64,000 nt of DNA from the NCBI RefSeq assembly GCF_005503695.1, contig NZ_SCMU01000003.1:292393-356392 (forward strand). The letters are read 5' to 3'. The notes under the pieces are model-generated. The model was not told the DNA's origin and ran no database searches. It saw only the letters and a list, made by a program, of their open reading frames with translations. The DNA comes from Sphingopyxis sp. 2PD. GTDB lineage: Bacteria > Pseudomonadota > Alphaproteobacteria > Sphingomonadales > Sphingomonadaceae. Both the position numbers and the translations under genes were made by a program. This document shows positions 29,057 through 38,850 of this stretch, in pieces. Within the stretch, counting starts at the first letter, position 1. Each line of letters begins with the position of its first letter.

Positions 29057-29084
29057 GCGAGGGTGATCCACGAACCACCCTCGC
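29057..29084 (-). terminator. hairpin after the TonB-dependent receptor gene
   Basis: gcgagggtg and caccctcgc form a perfect 9-bp stem with a 10-bp loop, 8 bp beyond the receptor stop codon. There is no T tract, so the terminator role is likely but not proven. Confidence 0.5.
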
Positions 29085-29091
29085 CCCGCGG

Positions 29092-31449
29092 TCAGAAGCG
29101 ATAGCTCAAGTTCGCGCCAAAGGTTCGCGGTTCTCCGGCAAACCGCACGGCCCCATCGCCGGCGGACGCCACCGAGTTCCAGTAATATTCGTTGGTGAGG
29201 TTGCGCCCATAAAGTGCGAGGCGCCATCCATCGTCCGATTCGATGCCAATGCGGGCGTCGAACAGGGTATAGGCGGGTAACCTCGAATAGGCAGCTTCGC
29301 CAAGATCAGCGAAAGTCCGGGCGCGATAGGTCACCGATCCACCGATAAAAGGACGGATCGAGCCGCTGCTCGGAACGCTGTATTCCGCGTCGAGATTGGC
29401 TGACCACGGCGGCGCATAGTTGAATTCCCGCCCCGACGCGATCAACGGACGTCCCGCGAAGTCGACGTTCACATAATCCTTGACCTCGGTCTTGATATAA
29501 GTGGCGCCACCAGTGATGCGCAGCCCTTCGACCGGCTCCGCCGTTATATCAAACTCGAGACCATCCACCGTCGACTTGGGGATGTTGACCAAAGTTGCCG
29601 TAACAAGCGCTCCACCGAGGACGGGAAGGAACGTGAAAAACTGCTTGTCGACGTAATCATAGTGGAACGCCGCCATGTTCAGTTGGACTCGATTGTCGGC
29701 CAAGGTCAACTTTGTCCCGACTTCATAGGACGTCAGCTTTTCCTGACCCACCGGCTGAATAGCCGAATCGAAGAGATTGACGATGACCGGGTAAGTGCCA
29801 GCCTTGAAACCCCGACTGACCGAAGCATAGAGCAACACATCGTCGCTGGGCTTGTAATTGACCGCTCCGCGCCAAGCGAGGTTGTTTTCTTTTTGCGTTT
29901 GGTCGGCTAACACTGGCAGGAAAGTCGGATTCGGCCCGGAATCGTCGATGGTGATGCAACCCCCGCTAACATAGGCGGCCGCTAGGGCTGGATTGATCCC
30001 GCTCACGATAAACTGGGGAATTCCGCGAATGCCGGGCGTCCCGCCGCGATCGAACGTACAACCGAATATCGATTGCTCGGTATCGGTGTATCGGGCGCCG
30101 GCCGTTAGGGTCAGGCCGGGAGTCACTTCGACATCGATGCTGCCGAAAACCGCTTTTGCCTTTTGCGTCAGGTCATAGCGCCATTCGGCGGGAGAATTCG
30201 GCGGAAACCCCGAATAAGCGGCATAATTGTTGAACACGCCTTCGGTAATGTCGTCATCGCCGTAGCTGCCACCGATAACAAAGTTGACTCCCGCCGAGGG
30301 GAAAGCGCCGCTCAACCGGATTTCTTGATTGATCGATTGGATGTCGGCAAACGCAAGTCCCTGTTGCGTGTTGACGGCGGTGCCATCCTGATCGTGCGGC
30401 GAGCGAAAGCGCGTCTCGACATAGTTGGTGATCGACGTCAGAGAAAGTTCGTCAGTCAATTCATAGTCGCCGCGAAGCACAGCTTGATAGGTGTGGCTAT
30501 CGGCCCGCGTATCGAACCCTTGGTCGAAGTCGGCATCGCGCGCATCGTCCGGCAGGTTGTTTGCATAATCGAGGAACGCCGGAGGAGCTCCAGCCGGAAC
30601 GGCCGGCAGAATAAGAAACGCCTGCGCCTGCTGCTGTTCGCTACGGTCGCGCGACGCGTTGAGGTTGACGGAAATCGTCAGTCGTTCGGTTGGCGTCCAG
30701 TCGAGCAGCAGCCGTCCAGCCAACTTGTTCTGGCTGCCATTTTTCTGATCATTGAGAAAATAGCCGCGCTGCCAACCGCCGCCTTGGCTGGTTTGCACCG
30801 CCAATCGCCCCCGAAGCGTGTCAGACAGGGGGCCGCTGACGAAGCCCTCAGCATTGACTTCACCCCAATGGTTGGCATCGAGGCGGAAACCCGCCGACAG
30901 GTCAGCGGTCGGCTTCGCTGCGATTACGTTGATCGACCCGCCTGTCGCGTTCTGGCCAAACAGGGTTCCCTGCGGCCCCTTTAGCACTTCCACCCGCTCG
31001 ATATCGAGGAAGAGTCCCTGGCCCATGATCGGATAGGGAAGCGCCGCCTCATCGACGTAGGTGCTTACGGTCGGCGGTGCAGACGCTTGGAACGAGTTGA
31101 AGTTGACGCCGCGGAGAGAGAAGACCGGTGGCCCGAAGACGCTGGTCGACGCGGTGAAGCCTGGCACGATAGCCCCAAGATCGGCAGCATCGGTTATGCC
31201 GGCGTTCTGGATCTGCTCGCCGGAGGCTACGGACACCGACAGTCCCACATCGTTCAGGCGTTGCTCGCGCTTCTGCGCAGTGACAACAATTTCGCCGATC
31301 CCGACCGTTTCGGGCGCTCCGCCCTCGGTCCGCTCCTGAGCCGGCGCGACATCGCCACTTGTACCTTGAGCATAAGCCGGCACGAAAACCGCGATGGGCG
31401 CGCCAGCCAGCGCCACGGCGGCCACAGACGCTTTGAATTGTGCTTTCAC
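29092..31449 (-). CDS. TonB-dependent outer-membrane receptor
   Basis: A 785-residue receptor. It has a signal peptide (about 1-28, ending PAYAQ), a plug domain starting GIGEIVVTAQKREQRLNDV with VEVLKGPQGTLFGQNATGG, and a C-terminal 22-strand barrel ending GANLSYRF with terminal Phe. It imports a substrate across the outer membrane using TonB energy; its place among peptide/acyl-amino-acid genes suggests an organic substrate rather than iron. The GTG start at 31449 has a strong GGAGGAG site. A truncated homologue is divergently encoded 390 bp away. Confidence 0.93.
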   Translation of the reverse strand: MKAQFKASVAAVALAGAPIAVFVPAYAQGTSGDVAPAQERTEGGAPETVGIGEIVVTAQKREQRLNDVGLSVSVASGEQIQNAGITDAADLGAIVPGFTASTSVFGPPVFSLRGVNFNSFQASAPPTVSTYVDEAALPYPIMGQGLFLDIERVEVLKGPQGTLFGQNATGGSINVIAAKPTADLSAGFRLDANHWGEVNAEGFVSGPLSDTLRGRLAVQTSQGGGWQRGYFLNDQKNGSQNKLAGRLLLDWTPTERLTISVNLNASRDRSEQQQAQAFLILPAVPAGAPPAFLDYANNLPDDARDADFDQGFDTRADSHTYQAVLRGDYELTDELSLTSITNYVETRFRSPHDQDGTAVNTQQGLAFADIQSINQEIRLSGAFPSAGVNFVIGGSYGDDDITEGVFNNYAAYSGFPPNSPAEWRYDLTQKAKAVFGSIDVEVTPGLTLTAGARYTDTEQSIFGCTFDRGGTPGIRGIPQFIVSGINPALAAAYVSGGCITIDDSGPNPTFLPVLADQTQKENNLAWRGAVNYKPSDDVLLYASVSRGFKAGTYPVIVNLFDSAIQPVGQEKLTSYEVGTKLTLADNRVQLNMAAFHYDYVDKQFFTFLPVLGGALVTATLVNIPKSTVDGLEFDITAEPVEGLRITGGATYIKTEVKDYVNVDFAGRPLIASGREFNYAPPWSANLDAEYSVPSSGSIRPFIGGSVTYRARTFADLGEAAYSRLPAYTLFDARIGIESDDGWRLALYGRNLTNEYYWNSVASAGDGAVRFAGEPRTFGANLSYRF

Positions 31450-31839
31450 TTTAGGTCTCCTCCCTCGGTCGATTTTTGTTTCTTTATTTGTTGCCCGTTC
31501 CAATAGACGACCCTGGGCCGTCGCGCTGTCCCCTCAAACAGTGACTGCGCCTTCGCACGAGCCGAAGATGGCCAAAAACCCCGCTCTTCTAGCCATGAGC
31601 AGGCCTCAACGGCGGCGCGCGGGTTAGTTGCTCGCGGTGTCGGCGAACGCCGATCGGCCACCAGATGCAGTTCCTCCCTTTGGGCAATTCTGTACCAGCA
31701 AGGGTGACAGAAACACCGAAGCAGCTGCGCCATAAGCATGCCCGACTCCGTGCGACCGGCTGCGACCCGACAAGGTTCGGTCCGAGAACAAGCCCGGGGC
31801 GAAAACATAGCACGCACGAAATGTGCCTTGGGGAGATCG
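31450..31839. other. divergent promoter region between two TonB-dependent receptor genes
   Basis: A 390-bp non-coding gap between head-to-head receptor genes; it must hold both promoters. I found no palindromic operator, no RNA gene and no convincing reading frame in it. The frames that are open here have no start signal and no family features. Confidence 0.5.
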
Positions 31840-32760
31840 ATGATGAAAAAAGGTTCGCCTAACAGGTCGATATTGCTGGCAAGCGCGGCGCTTTTGGCGG
31901 CCATGCCGCAAATGGCCATCGCGCAGGATGCGAGCGCGAGTGACACCAGCGATACATCTGCGGAACGCGGGATCGCCGAGATCGTCGTCACGGCGCAAAA
32001 GCGAGAGCAGCAATTGAGCGACGTGCCGGTCTCGATCACCGCGGCATCGGGGGAGCAGCTCGAGAAAGCCGGCGTGAATGACGTATCGGACCTGCCGAAA
32101 CTCGTAGCGGGACTGACTTACACACCCAGCCTCAATTCTTCGCCCATCCTCACCCTGCGCGGGATCGGTTTCAACGAATATACCCTTGGCGCGAGCCCGA
32201 CCGTCAGCGTTTATGTCGATCAGGTCCCCCTTCCCTTTCTGCCGATGACCCGGGGCACGACGTTCGATCTTGAGCGGGTCGAGGTCCTCAAGGGCCCCCA
32301 AGGCATCCTGTTCGGGCAAAACTCGACCGGTGGCGCGATCAACTATATTGCCGCCAAGCCCACTTCGACGTTCCAGGCCGGCGTCGATGCGTCCTACGGA
32401 CGCTTCGACGAGGTCAATGCCGGGGGTTATATTTCTGGGCCGCTCAGCGACACGCTTTCGGCCCGCCTTGCGGTTCGCACGCTTCAGTCGGGAGACTGGC
32501 AACAGAATTTCACGCGCGACGACACCCAAGGTTCGCAGGATCTTCTGGAAGGTCGCTTCCTGCTGAACTGGGAGCCTTCGACGCGGACCCAGATTATGCT
32601 GAGCGTGAGCGGATGGCGTGACAAATCGGACACGCCGGGCGCCCAGCTGACGGGGTTCCGCCTCCAGACTCCGACCAATGTCAAACGGCGTTCAAAAGGG
32701 ACCCCCGATCGGCGTCGAAGAGGGACCCCCTTTTCGGATAATATGATGCTGGTTTGTTGA
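31840..32760 (+). pseudogene. TonB-dependent receptor truncated by an IS21-family element
   Basis: The first about 279 codons are a normal receptor N terminus: signal peptide (LLASAALLAAMPQMAIAQ), GIAEIVVTAQKREQQLSDV, the plug VEVLKGPQGILFGQNSTGG and the first barrel strands. The frame then runs into the insertion sequence at 32679 and ends after 27 foreign codons. The rest of the barrel is not found on the far side of the element. It closely resembles the complete receptor at 29092-31449, so the two were probably paralogues. GGGGAG precedes the double ATG start. No functional barrel can be made. Confidence 0.9.
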
Positions 32761-32856
32761 AGATGACCTTGCGCTGCGTGCGGCGGAGGGCGGGCGTAGC
32801 CCGACCGGAGGCGCGCGCAGCGCAAGATAGATTTTTGAAGGCGCCGAAGGTGGCTG

Positions 32857-33588
32857 TCAGCTGCGGTTTTTGAAGCGCCAGCTGTCGTTGCCCGTCTCGA
32901 CGATATCGCAGTGGTGGGTGACGCGGTCGAGCAGCGCCGTGGTCATCTTGGGATCGCCGAACACGGTCGGCCATTCGCCGAAGGCGAGGTTCGTGGTGAT
33001 GATGACGCTGGTCCGCTCATAAAGCTTGCTGATGAGGTGGAACAGCAACTGCCCTCCCGAGCGGGCGAACGGCAGATAACCGAGCTCGTCGAGCACGATC
33101 AGGTCGAGCCGCGACAGCTGCGCCGCCAGGGTCCCGCCTTTGCCGATCCGGGTCTCCTCTTCGAGGCGTGTCACCAGATCGACGGTGTTGAAGTAGCGGG
33201 CGCGAGCGCCCCTTCGCACGACATTGGCGGTGATCGCGATGGCGAGGTGGGTCTTGCCTGTCCCCGTGCCGCCGACCAGCACGATATTGCGGCGAGGCGG
33301 GAGGAAGGAGCCATCGTGAAGGGAGCGGATCATCTCCTCATTGATCGGTGTGCCCTCGAAGCTGAACCGCTCCAGGTCCTTCACCACGGGCAGCCTCGCA
33401 GCCGTCATCCGATAGCGGATGGAGGCTGCATCCCGGTGGGTCGCCTCAGCACGGAGCAGGTCGGTCAGTATCTCCATGGTGGTGCGCTTGCGCTGGAGGC
33501 CGGTGGTGACCGCCTCGTCGAACGCCGCCGCCATGCCCTTGAGTCCGAGGCCGCGCATCGTGTCGATCATATCATGCCGCTGCATCAT
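32857..33588 (-). CDS. istB: IS21-family helper ATPase IstB
   Basis: A 243-residue AAA+ ATPase. It has Walker [15 protein letters not shown], Walker [13 protein letters not shown], and sensor region [19 protein letters not shown]. It assists the transposase in target choice. The start is placed at [15 protein letters not shown], overlapping the istA end by 17 bp, the usual arrangement in this family. Confidence 0.93.
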   Translation of the reverse strand: MMQRHDMIDTMRGLGLKGMAAAFDEAVTTGLQRKRTTMEILTDLLRAEATHRDAASIRYRMTAARLPVVKDLERFSFEGTPINEEMIRSLHDGSFLPPRRNIVLVGGTGTGKTHLAIAITANVVRRGARARYFNTVDLVTRLEEETRIGKGGTLAAQLSRLDLIVLDELGYLPFARSGGQLLFHLISKLYERTSVIITTNLAFGEWPTVFGDPKMTTALLDRVTHHCDIVETGNDSWRFKNRS

Positions 33589-35086
33589 AGCCTCGCAGCA
33601 GATCATAGCGGGCACAGTCGGCGAGCGGAGGATGCTGCAGCATCCGGTCTTCCGAAGTGACGATGCTGTGGGGTGTCGCCGGCTCGCGGCGCCGGGAGAG
33701 GATGTTGAGGATCAGCTCGTCGCTGGCCGTTCCGTTCGCCAACGCTTCGCGCACGGCAGCCTCTACCGGCTCCAGGCCATCGGTGAGCACCGCCGAGAGG
33801 ACCCGCACGAACCTGCGATCGGCCTCGTCCCCGGTGCCGAGCCTTCGCCGTAATCGGTGCAGGGCGGGCGGCAGATCCCAGTCCTGGAACGGTGCGCCGT
33901 TACGCAGCGCGCCGGGCTTGTGCGCGAGGACCGGCAGATAATGCCAGGGATCGTATATCGTGCGGTTCCGACCGAAGTGGCGCTCATGCTCCCCGACGAT
34001 CGCATCGCCGCAGCGTATGACGATGCGATCGGCATAGGAGCGCACCTGAACGGTCCGGCGTGCGGCCGTCGACATGACCGAGTAGCGGTTGCGATCGAAG
34101 CTGATGAGGCAGGTGCCGGTGACGGCATGCTCGCTCTCATGGAAGCCGTCGAACGGTGCCAGGATCGGCTGCAGGGCCGGTCGCTCCATATCCAGCGCCT
34201 CGGCGACGGTAATATCCCCGCGTTCGGGATGGGCATGATGCTCGGCCCAGCGCCGGCACTCGGCCTCCAGCCACCCGTTGAGCTCGGCCAGGCTGGCGAA
34301 CCGGAGTCGCGGCTGGAAGAAGCGGCCTCGGATCGTCTGGACCTGCTGCTCGACCTGGCCCTTCTCCCATCCCGCCGCCGGCGAGCAGGCGGTCGGCTCG
34401 ACCATGTAATGATCGGTCATGATCAGGAAGCGGCGGTTGAACACACGCTCCTTGCCGGTGAACACGGCCGTCACCGCCGTCTTCATATTATCGTAGATAC
34501 CGCGTCGCGGCACACCGCCGAAGAACGCGAACGCCCGGGCATGGGCATCGAACAGCATCTCCTGGCCCTCGCGCGGATAGGCCCGGACATAGGGTGCGCG
34601 CGAGTCGCAGAGACGCATATGCGCCACCTTCACCCGCATCGGCTTGCCGGCGATCTCCACATCCTCGTGGCTCCAGTCGAACTGGTAGGCCTCGCCGGGC
34701 TGGAAGGTCATCGGGATAAACGCCGGTGCGCCTTCGCCCGCATCCTTCCGCCGCGCAGCACGCCAGCGCGCCGCATAGCGGCGCACCGCATCATAAGGCC
34801 CTTCGAACCCCTCGCGCACCAGCAGGTCATGGATACGCGTCATCCGTAGCCGATCGCGGCGGCCGCGACCTTCGTTCTCCTCAAGCAGCGCATCGAGACG
34901 ATCCTGATAAGGACCGATCCGCGGCAGCGGCTGGACTTTGCGCTGATAGTTGAACGCCGCCTCCGGCGACCGGATCGCTTTGCGGACGACCTCCCGCGAC
35001 AAACGAAGGTCACGAGCGATCGCCTTGATCGCCTTACCCGCTGCATGCTCACGCCGAATCCGAACCACTGTCTCCACGATCAACAT
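33572..35086 (-). CDS. istA: IS21-family transposase IstA
   Basis: A 504-residue transposase. The N-terminal helix-turn-helix is [22 protein letters not shown]. The DDE catalytic core starts at [14 protein letters not shown] (first Asp), with the second Asp in [12 protein letters not shown] and the Glu in [12 protein letters not shown]. The C-terminal beta-barrel region follows. The reading frame is intact, so the element may still be active. Confidence 0.94.
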   Translation of the reverse strand: MLIVETVVRIRREHAAGKAIKAIARDLRLSREVVRKAIRSPEAAFNYQRKVQPLPRIGPYQDRLDALLEENEGRGRRDRLRMTRIHDLLVREGFEGPYDAVRRYAARWRAARRKDAGEGAPAFIPMTFQPGEAYQFDWSHEDVEIAGKPMRVKVAHMRLCDSRAPYVRAYPREGQEMLFDAHARAFAFFGGVPRRGIYDNMKTAVTAVFTGKERVFNRRFLIMTDHYMVEPTACSPAAGWEKGQVEQQVQTIRGRFFQPRLRFASLAELNGWLEAECRRWAEHHAHPERGDITVAEALDMERPALQPILAPFDGFHESEHAVTGTCLISFDRNRYSVMSTAARRTVQVRSYADRIVIRCGDAIVGEHERHFGRNRTIYDPWHYLPVLAHKPGALRNGAPFQDWDLPPALHRLRRRLGTGDEADRRFVRVLSAVLTDGLEPVEAAVREALANGTASDELILNILSRRREPATPHSIVTSEDRMLQHPPLADCARYDLLRGYDAAA

Positions 35087-35203
35087 CCCGTTCTCGCCAA
35101 CTGATCAAAACCAGTCGGCCGACTAAATCCCCGGGATGAAGGGGTCCTTTTTGCACGCCGATCACCCCACGAAGGGGGTGCCTATTGCACGCTGATCCTC
35201 AGC

Positions 35204-36529
35204 TTATGCCAACATGCGCGCCGCCGAGTTGATGGTGCACGAGGCGGCGCGCCTCGCTCCGGCTCCCTTGGCCCGCAATATGGGCATTGCAGCCGCGCGC
35301 CGGACAATATCCTTTTTCGGGCGCGCCTCGACAATGCGGGGGCCGTCCAGTAATTCGTCGGCCCAATCCTGAAGCATCCGCCTTCGCGGCGTGAGATAAA
35401 GAGCGCTGTTGTAGGCACCGCGAACCTCGTCCTCATCTTCATGGGCAAGCGCCATCTCGATCCAGTCGGGACGATAGCATTCGGCTTCGTTGGCCCAGGT
35501 CGATCCGAGCCCTCGAAAACCATGGATGGTCTGCTTGCCGAGGTAGCCCATGCGGTAGCAGGCGTAGATCATCGTATTGGCTGAAATCGGCTTGTTCGGC
35601 TTCTCGCCGGGGAAGACGAAGCGATCGTTCGACGCACTTCGGCGGCGCAGCAATATCTCGACAACCTGGGAGGAGAGCGGCACCAGATGCTCGCGCTCCA
35701 TCTTCATCCGTTCGGCAGAAAGCCGCCAGAGAGGATTCTCGCCCTCAAGATCCTCAAACTCGTCCCACTCGGAAAAACGCGTTTCGCTTGTCCGGACCCA
35801 GGTCAGCAAAGTGAACAGCATGGCATCGCGCGTCGTTTCGCGCCGACGACTATCCGCCTCGCCGTCATAATTCTGGATCGCGCTCACAAGTCCGGGCAGC
35901 TCGGCGAGCGAGACCTTCGCCATATGCCTTACTTTAGGCTTGGGCTTGAGCGCATCGTTGAGGCTGATCGTCGGATCGGTCGTCGCCCAGCCGCTTGCGA
36001 TCGCGAACCGAAACACCTGCCCGATGCCTTGCTTCACGCGGCGGCTGATATCCAGCGCACCGCGCGCCTCGACGAGACGTACGACCTCGAGGACTTCCGG
36101 CGCGGTGATCGACTTGATGTCGCGCTTGCCAAGCGCCGGAAAGACGTCGCGCTCCATGCGGCTCATGACCCGGGCGGCGTGCGCCTCATCAAGTTCCGCG
36201 ACGCGATTCGCATGCCATGCCCGCGCGACCGGCTCGAAAAGTTCGAGCGGTGCCTGAAGCCGCTTCTTAGCCTTTTTTTCCTCGCCGGGATCGATGCCTT
36301 TGGCGAGCAACGCCTTGGCGTCGGTGCGCATCTGCCGCGCGGCAGCCGCCGAAACCGCGGGATATTTGCCGAGGCTGAGCGTCTTTTCCTTGCCATCGAA
36401 GGCGTATTTGAGGCGCCAGAGCTTCGATCCGCCGGGGCGGACGAGCACGTACAGCCCCTCGCCATCGAAGAGTTTATAGTCGCGTGCGCGGCGCACCGCA
36501 TATTTGATTTCGAGGTCTTTGAGAGCCAT
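35204..36529 (-). CDS. tyrosine-type site-specific integrase (P4-like, DUF4102)
   Basis: A 441-residue integrase. The N-terminal arm-binding domain is typical (MALKDLEIKYAVRRARDYKL, DGEGLYVLVRPGGSKLWRLKY). The catalytic residues appear as WVRTSETRFSEW (Arg), IHGFRGLGSTWANE (His-x-x-Arg), LAHEDEDEVRGAYN (His) and SALYLTPRRRMLQDWAD (Tyr nucleophile). Its start points toward tRNA-Met 190 bp away, as in islands inserted at tRNA 3' ends. Its stop codon lies 3 bp beyond the IS21-family element. An upstream open extension to 36751 runs through the tRNA and was rejected. Confidence 0.92.
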   Translation of the reverse strand: MALKDLEIKYAVRRARDYKLFDGEGLYVLVRPGGSKLWRLKYAFDGKEKTLSLGKYPAVSAAAARQMRTDAKALLAKGIDPGEEKKAKKRLQAPLELFEPVARAWHANRVAELDEAHAARVMSRMERDVFPALGKRDIKSITAPEVLEVVRLVEARGALDISRRVKQGIGQVFRFAIASGWATTDPTISLNDALKPKPKVRHMAKVSLAELPGLVSAIQNYDGEADSRRRETTRDAMLFTLLTWVRTSETRFSEWDEFEDLEGENPLWRLSAERMKMEREHLVPLSSQVVEILLRRRSASNDRFVFPGEKPNKPISANTMIYACYRMGYLGKQTIHGFRGLGSTWANEAECYRPDWIEMALAHEDEDEVRGAYNSALYLTPRRRMLQDWADELLDGPRIVEARPKKDIVRRAAAMPILRAKGAGARRAASCTINSAARMLA

Positions 36530-36718
36530 CCGGGGTATCGCCTGTTTCGTGGACAGGCAAAAAATGCCCCGTTCCGGCCCCGGAATCAAATCGCTGCAGG
36601 CGGATTCAGACGGTCGCGAACGGACGCAATCGGCCCGCAGAGGACGCCAGAAATATTTGATTTTATTGCGAAAAAAGACATCGGCGGACGATGACGGACT
36701 TTTGTGGATTTTGGGTCT

Positions 36719-36795
36719 TGGTAGCGGAGGAGGGACTCGAACCCCCGACACGCGGATTATGATTCCGCTGCTCTAACCAGCTGAGCTACTCCGCC
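36719..36795 (-). tRNA. tRNA-Met(CAT), island integration site
   Basis: A 77-nt cloverleaf on the minus strand. The acceptor is GGCGGAG with CTCCGCT (G-U at the first pair), then A and an encoded CCA. The D arm contains AGCTCAGCTGGTTAGAGC, and the anticodon stem GCGGA/TCCGC encloses ATCATAA with anticodon CAT. The T arm contains GGGGTTCGAGTCCC. Elongator methionine is the best reading; a lysidine-modified isoleucine tRNA is less likely. Its 3' end faces the integrase gene, so this end is the expected attachment site. Confidence 0.93.
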
Positions 36796-36856
36796 CCAAG
36801 GGGCCGCCGCGACGGGCGAGCAGCGCCTATAGGCAGGCCGTCGCCGCGGGTCAATA

Positions 36857-37411
36857 TCATGTGCGAGCCCCGCGAAAATTCCGTGCGAAAGCCGCTTCCC
36901 AGGGGCCGCCGCGATAATGGTGCGCGGCGAGGCCGGTGATCGCCAGCGGGCGCGGCACGAAATCGGCGGCGAGTTCGGTCAACAGCGCGCGCGCGTCGCT
37001 GGGCGCGACCTTGTTCTGGACGGTGATGTGGAGGCGCGGCGTCCCCTGGTCCTGTGCGGTCAGCATGCCGGTGAAATGATCGGCGATCCGCGCCCGGATC
37101 GCCAGCAGGTCGGGGCTGTCGATGCGATAGGCGACGCCTTTGCCGAGCGAATAGAGCTCGCGCAGCCGCGCCGCGGGTGGCGGGGTGTCGGCGGCAATCC
37201 GGCGGATCAGGCCGTCAAGCTCGCCCAGCGCCGATGGCGGCAACTGATGAAACAGCGTGATGTGCGCGCCAAGATAGTTGCGCTCGGGCGGAAAATGCGC
37301 CGCGCGCAGATGGTCAAAATATCGCTGGTCGGCCGCACCCATCGTCGCGGTAACGATGATGGGTGCGGCGCCAGCAGCCCGGATGGGAGGGGGGATGGCC
37401 GGGCCGCTCAA
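36857..37411 (-). CDS. 2'-5' RNA ligase / cyclic phosphodiesterase-like protein
   Basis: A protein of about 184 residues in the 2H phosphoesterase superfamily. The two catalytic HxT motifs are seen in AHITLFHQLP and LHITVQNKV. Members hydrolyse 2',3'-cyclic phosphates or act on 2'-5' linkages in RNA. The start is uncertain: a TTG at 37411 fits just after the peroxiredoxin stop (18 bp), while an ATG at 37477 would overlap that gene by 49 bp. It is transcribed with the peroxiredoxin gene. Confidence 0.8.
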   Translation of the reverse strand: MSGPAIPPPIRAAGAAPIIVTATMGAADQRYFDHLRAAHFPPERNYLGAHITLFHQLPPSALGELDGLIRRIAADTPPPAARLRELYSLGKGVAYRIDSPDLLAIRARIADHFTGMLTAQDQGTPRLHITVQNKVAPSDARALLTELAADFVPRPLAITGLAAHHYRGGPWEAAFARNFRGART

Positions 37412-37428
37412 GCGTATACCAGCGTCGG

Positions 37429-37989
37429 TTATGCCGCCTGCGACAGCTTGCCCTGATAGGGGTTCGCCTTCACCCATTCGAGCGCCTTTTCGGGGGTCGA
37501 TTCGACATAGGGGTCGCTGTCGGTGCCAACGTCATTGATGCCGGGTTCGACGAACATCTGGACCACGACGCCGTCATCCACGATCGCGGTGTAACGCCAG
37601 CTGCGCATGCCGAAACCGACATGGTCCTTGTTGATCAGCATGCCCATGCGGCGCGTGAACGCGCCCGAGCCGTCGGGAACCATCTTCACATTCTGAACGC
37701 CGAGGCTCTTGCCCCAGTTGTACATGACGAAGGCGTCGTTGACGCTGATGCAATGGATGTCGGTGACGCCTTCGGCGATGAAATCGCCATAGAGGCGCTC
37801 GAAGCCCGGGCACTGCTCGTTCGAGCAGGTCGGGGTGTAGGCGCCGGGCAGGCCGAACAGGATGTGGCGGCCGGTGCCGAACGCTTCGCCGGTGTTGACG
37901 TCCTGCCAGCGGAACGGGTTCGGGCCGTCGACGGCCTCGTCGCGGACGCGCGCCTTGAGGGTCACGGCGGGAACGGGCTGATTGATCAT
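37429..37989 (-). CDS. peroxiredoxin (Prx5/1-Cys type)
   Basis: A 186-residue thiol peroxidase. The peroxidatic cysteine is in FGLPGAYTPTCSNEQCPGF (PTxxC with Arg later in GMRSWRYTAI). The C-terminal part FVEPGIN and the overall length match the Prx5 subgroup, which reduces hydroperoxides with glutathione or glutaredoxin. AAAGGA precedes the ATG at 37989. The open frame upstream to 38160 is not supported. Confidence 0.92.
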   Translation of the reverse strand: MINQPVPAVTLKARVRDEAVDGPNPFRWQDVNTGEAFGTGRHILFGLPGAYTPTCSNEQCPGFERLYGDFIAEGVTDIHCISVNDAFVMYNWGKSLGVQNVKMVPDGSGAFTRRMGMLINKDHVGFGMRSWRYTAIVDDGVVVQMFVEPGINDVGTDSDPYVESTPEKALEWVKANPYQGKLSQAA

Positions 37990-38093
37990 GGGAGAGAATC
38001 CTTTCTGTGGGGATTTTTGTGCGGCGCACCAAGAGCAGACCGGCGCGCCCAGGTCAAATCGAGTGCGCCGCTTTCGTTGATCGACCCAACCGA

Positions 38094-38846
38094 TCAGAGT
38101 GTTGACCAGAAGCGATGCAGCGCCGCGGCGACCTCGGCGGGCCGTTCGGCGATCGCCCAATGCCCTGCCCCCTCGATGACCGTCAGCGGCGTGCCGGTGT
38201 TCGCGGCGTAGCGCTGCGCCACCGCGAGTTCGACATAGGGGTCGCCCGCGCCCCAGATCAACGCGCCGTTTGCGGGCAATTTTCCGATGTCACGCGCCCA
38301 GTCATGTTCGAAACTCAGCCCTTTGGCCGATCGATAGAGCTTCAGGATGGCGCGGCGCTTGTCCTTGTTCCGCCACTGTTCGGCCTCTTCGGCGGCGATG
38401 TCGGCGGGCATGCCCTGTGCGGCCAGTCCCTCGGCGAGCTTGTCGGCCTTGCTCAGCGCCATGAAGATCTCGCCAAGGATCGGCGTGTTCCAGATGCGCG
38501 CGATCCGGTGACCACGATAGTCGGGATCGATTACCGCATTCGACACCGCCCAGCTGCGGAGAAGGTCGGGGCGCAGCATCGCGACGCGCTGCGCGATCAG
38601 CGCGCCCCAGTCATGCCCGACGATGTCGATCGGCCCGTGCGCCGCGTACAGCGCCTCGGCCTGTCCCACCGCCCAGTCGGCATAGGCTTCCTTGGTGGCA
38701 GGAAAACCCGCGGGCAGCGGCGCGGTGAAGCCGGGCAGCGCGGGTACCGCGACCGGCGTATCGCCCAGGTCGAGCTGGCCGAGCAGCGGGCGCCAGATCG
38801 CGGGACTGTCGGGGACACCGTGGAGGAACAGCTTGGCAGTCGTCAT
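38094..38846 (-). CDS. alpha/beta hydrolase (epoxide hydrolase/dehalogenase-like)
   Basis: A 250-residue hydrolase. The oxyanion loop is LFLHGVPDSPAIW and the nucleophile elbow is DIVGHDWGALIAQRVA: an Asp nucleophile in GHDWG, as in epoxide hydrolases and haloalkane dehalogenases. The cap domain follows, and the catalytic His is in VIEGAGHWAIAERP. The start lies 4 bp after the Kelch-protein stop, so the two form an operon. The substrate is unknown. Confidence 0.85.
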   Translation of the reverse strand: MTTAKLFLHGVPDSPAIWRPLLGQLDLGDTPVAVPALPGFTAPLPAGFPATKEAYADWAVGQAEALYAAHGPIDIVGHDWGALIAQRVAMLRPDLLRSWAVSNAVIDPDYRGHRIARIWNTPILGEIFMALSKADKLAEGLAAQGMPADIAAEEAEQWRNKDKRRAILKLYRSAKGLSFEHDWARDIGKLPANGALIWGAGDPYVELAVAQRYAANTGTPLTVIEGAGHWAIAERPAEVAAALHRFWSTL

Positions 38847-38850
38847 CGGG

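Larger units (their letters stand above)
32679..35201. mobile_element. IS21-family insertion sequence (istA-istB)
   Basis: A 2.5-kb element with the two genes of IS21 transposons. The ends are TG...CA, and reading inward they show related terminal repeats: gcgttcaaaagggaccccc on the left and gcgtgcaataggcaccccc on the right, each followed by a second similar repeat ending in gaccccctt. No target duplication is visible (ccaa on the left, gctt on the right). The left flank is inside a receptor gene, the right flank is the stop codon of an integrase, and the sequence between these two genes seems to be lost. Confidence 0.88.
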
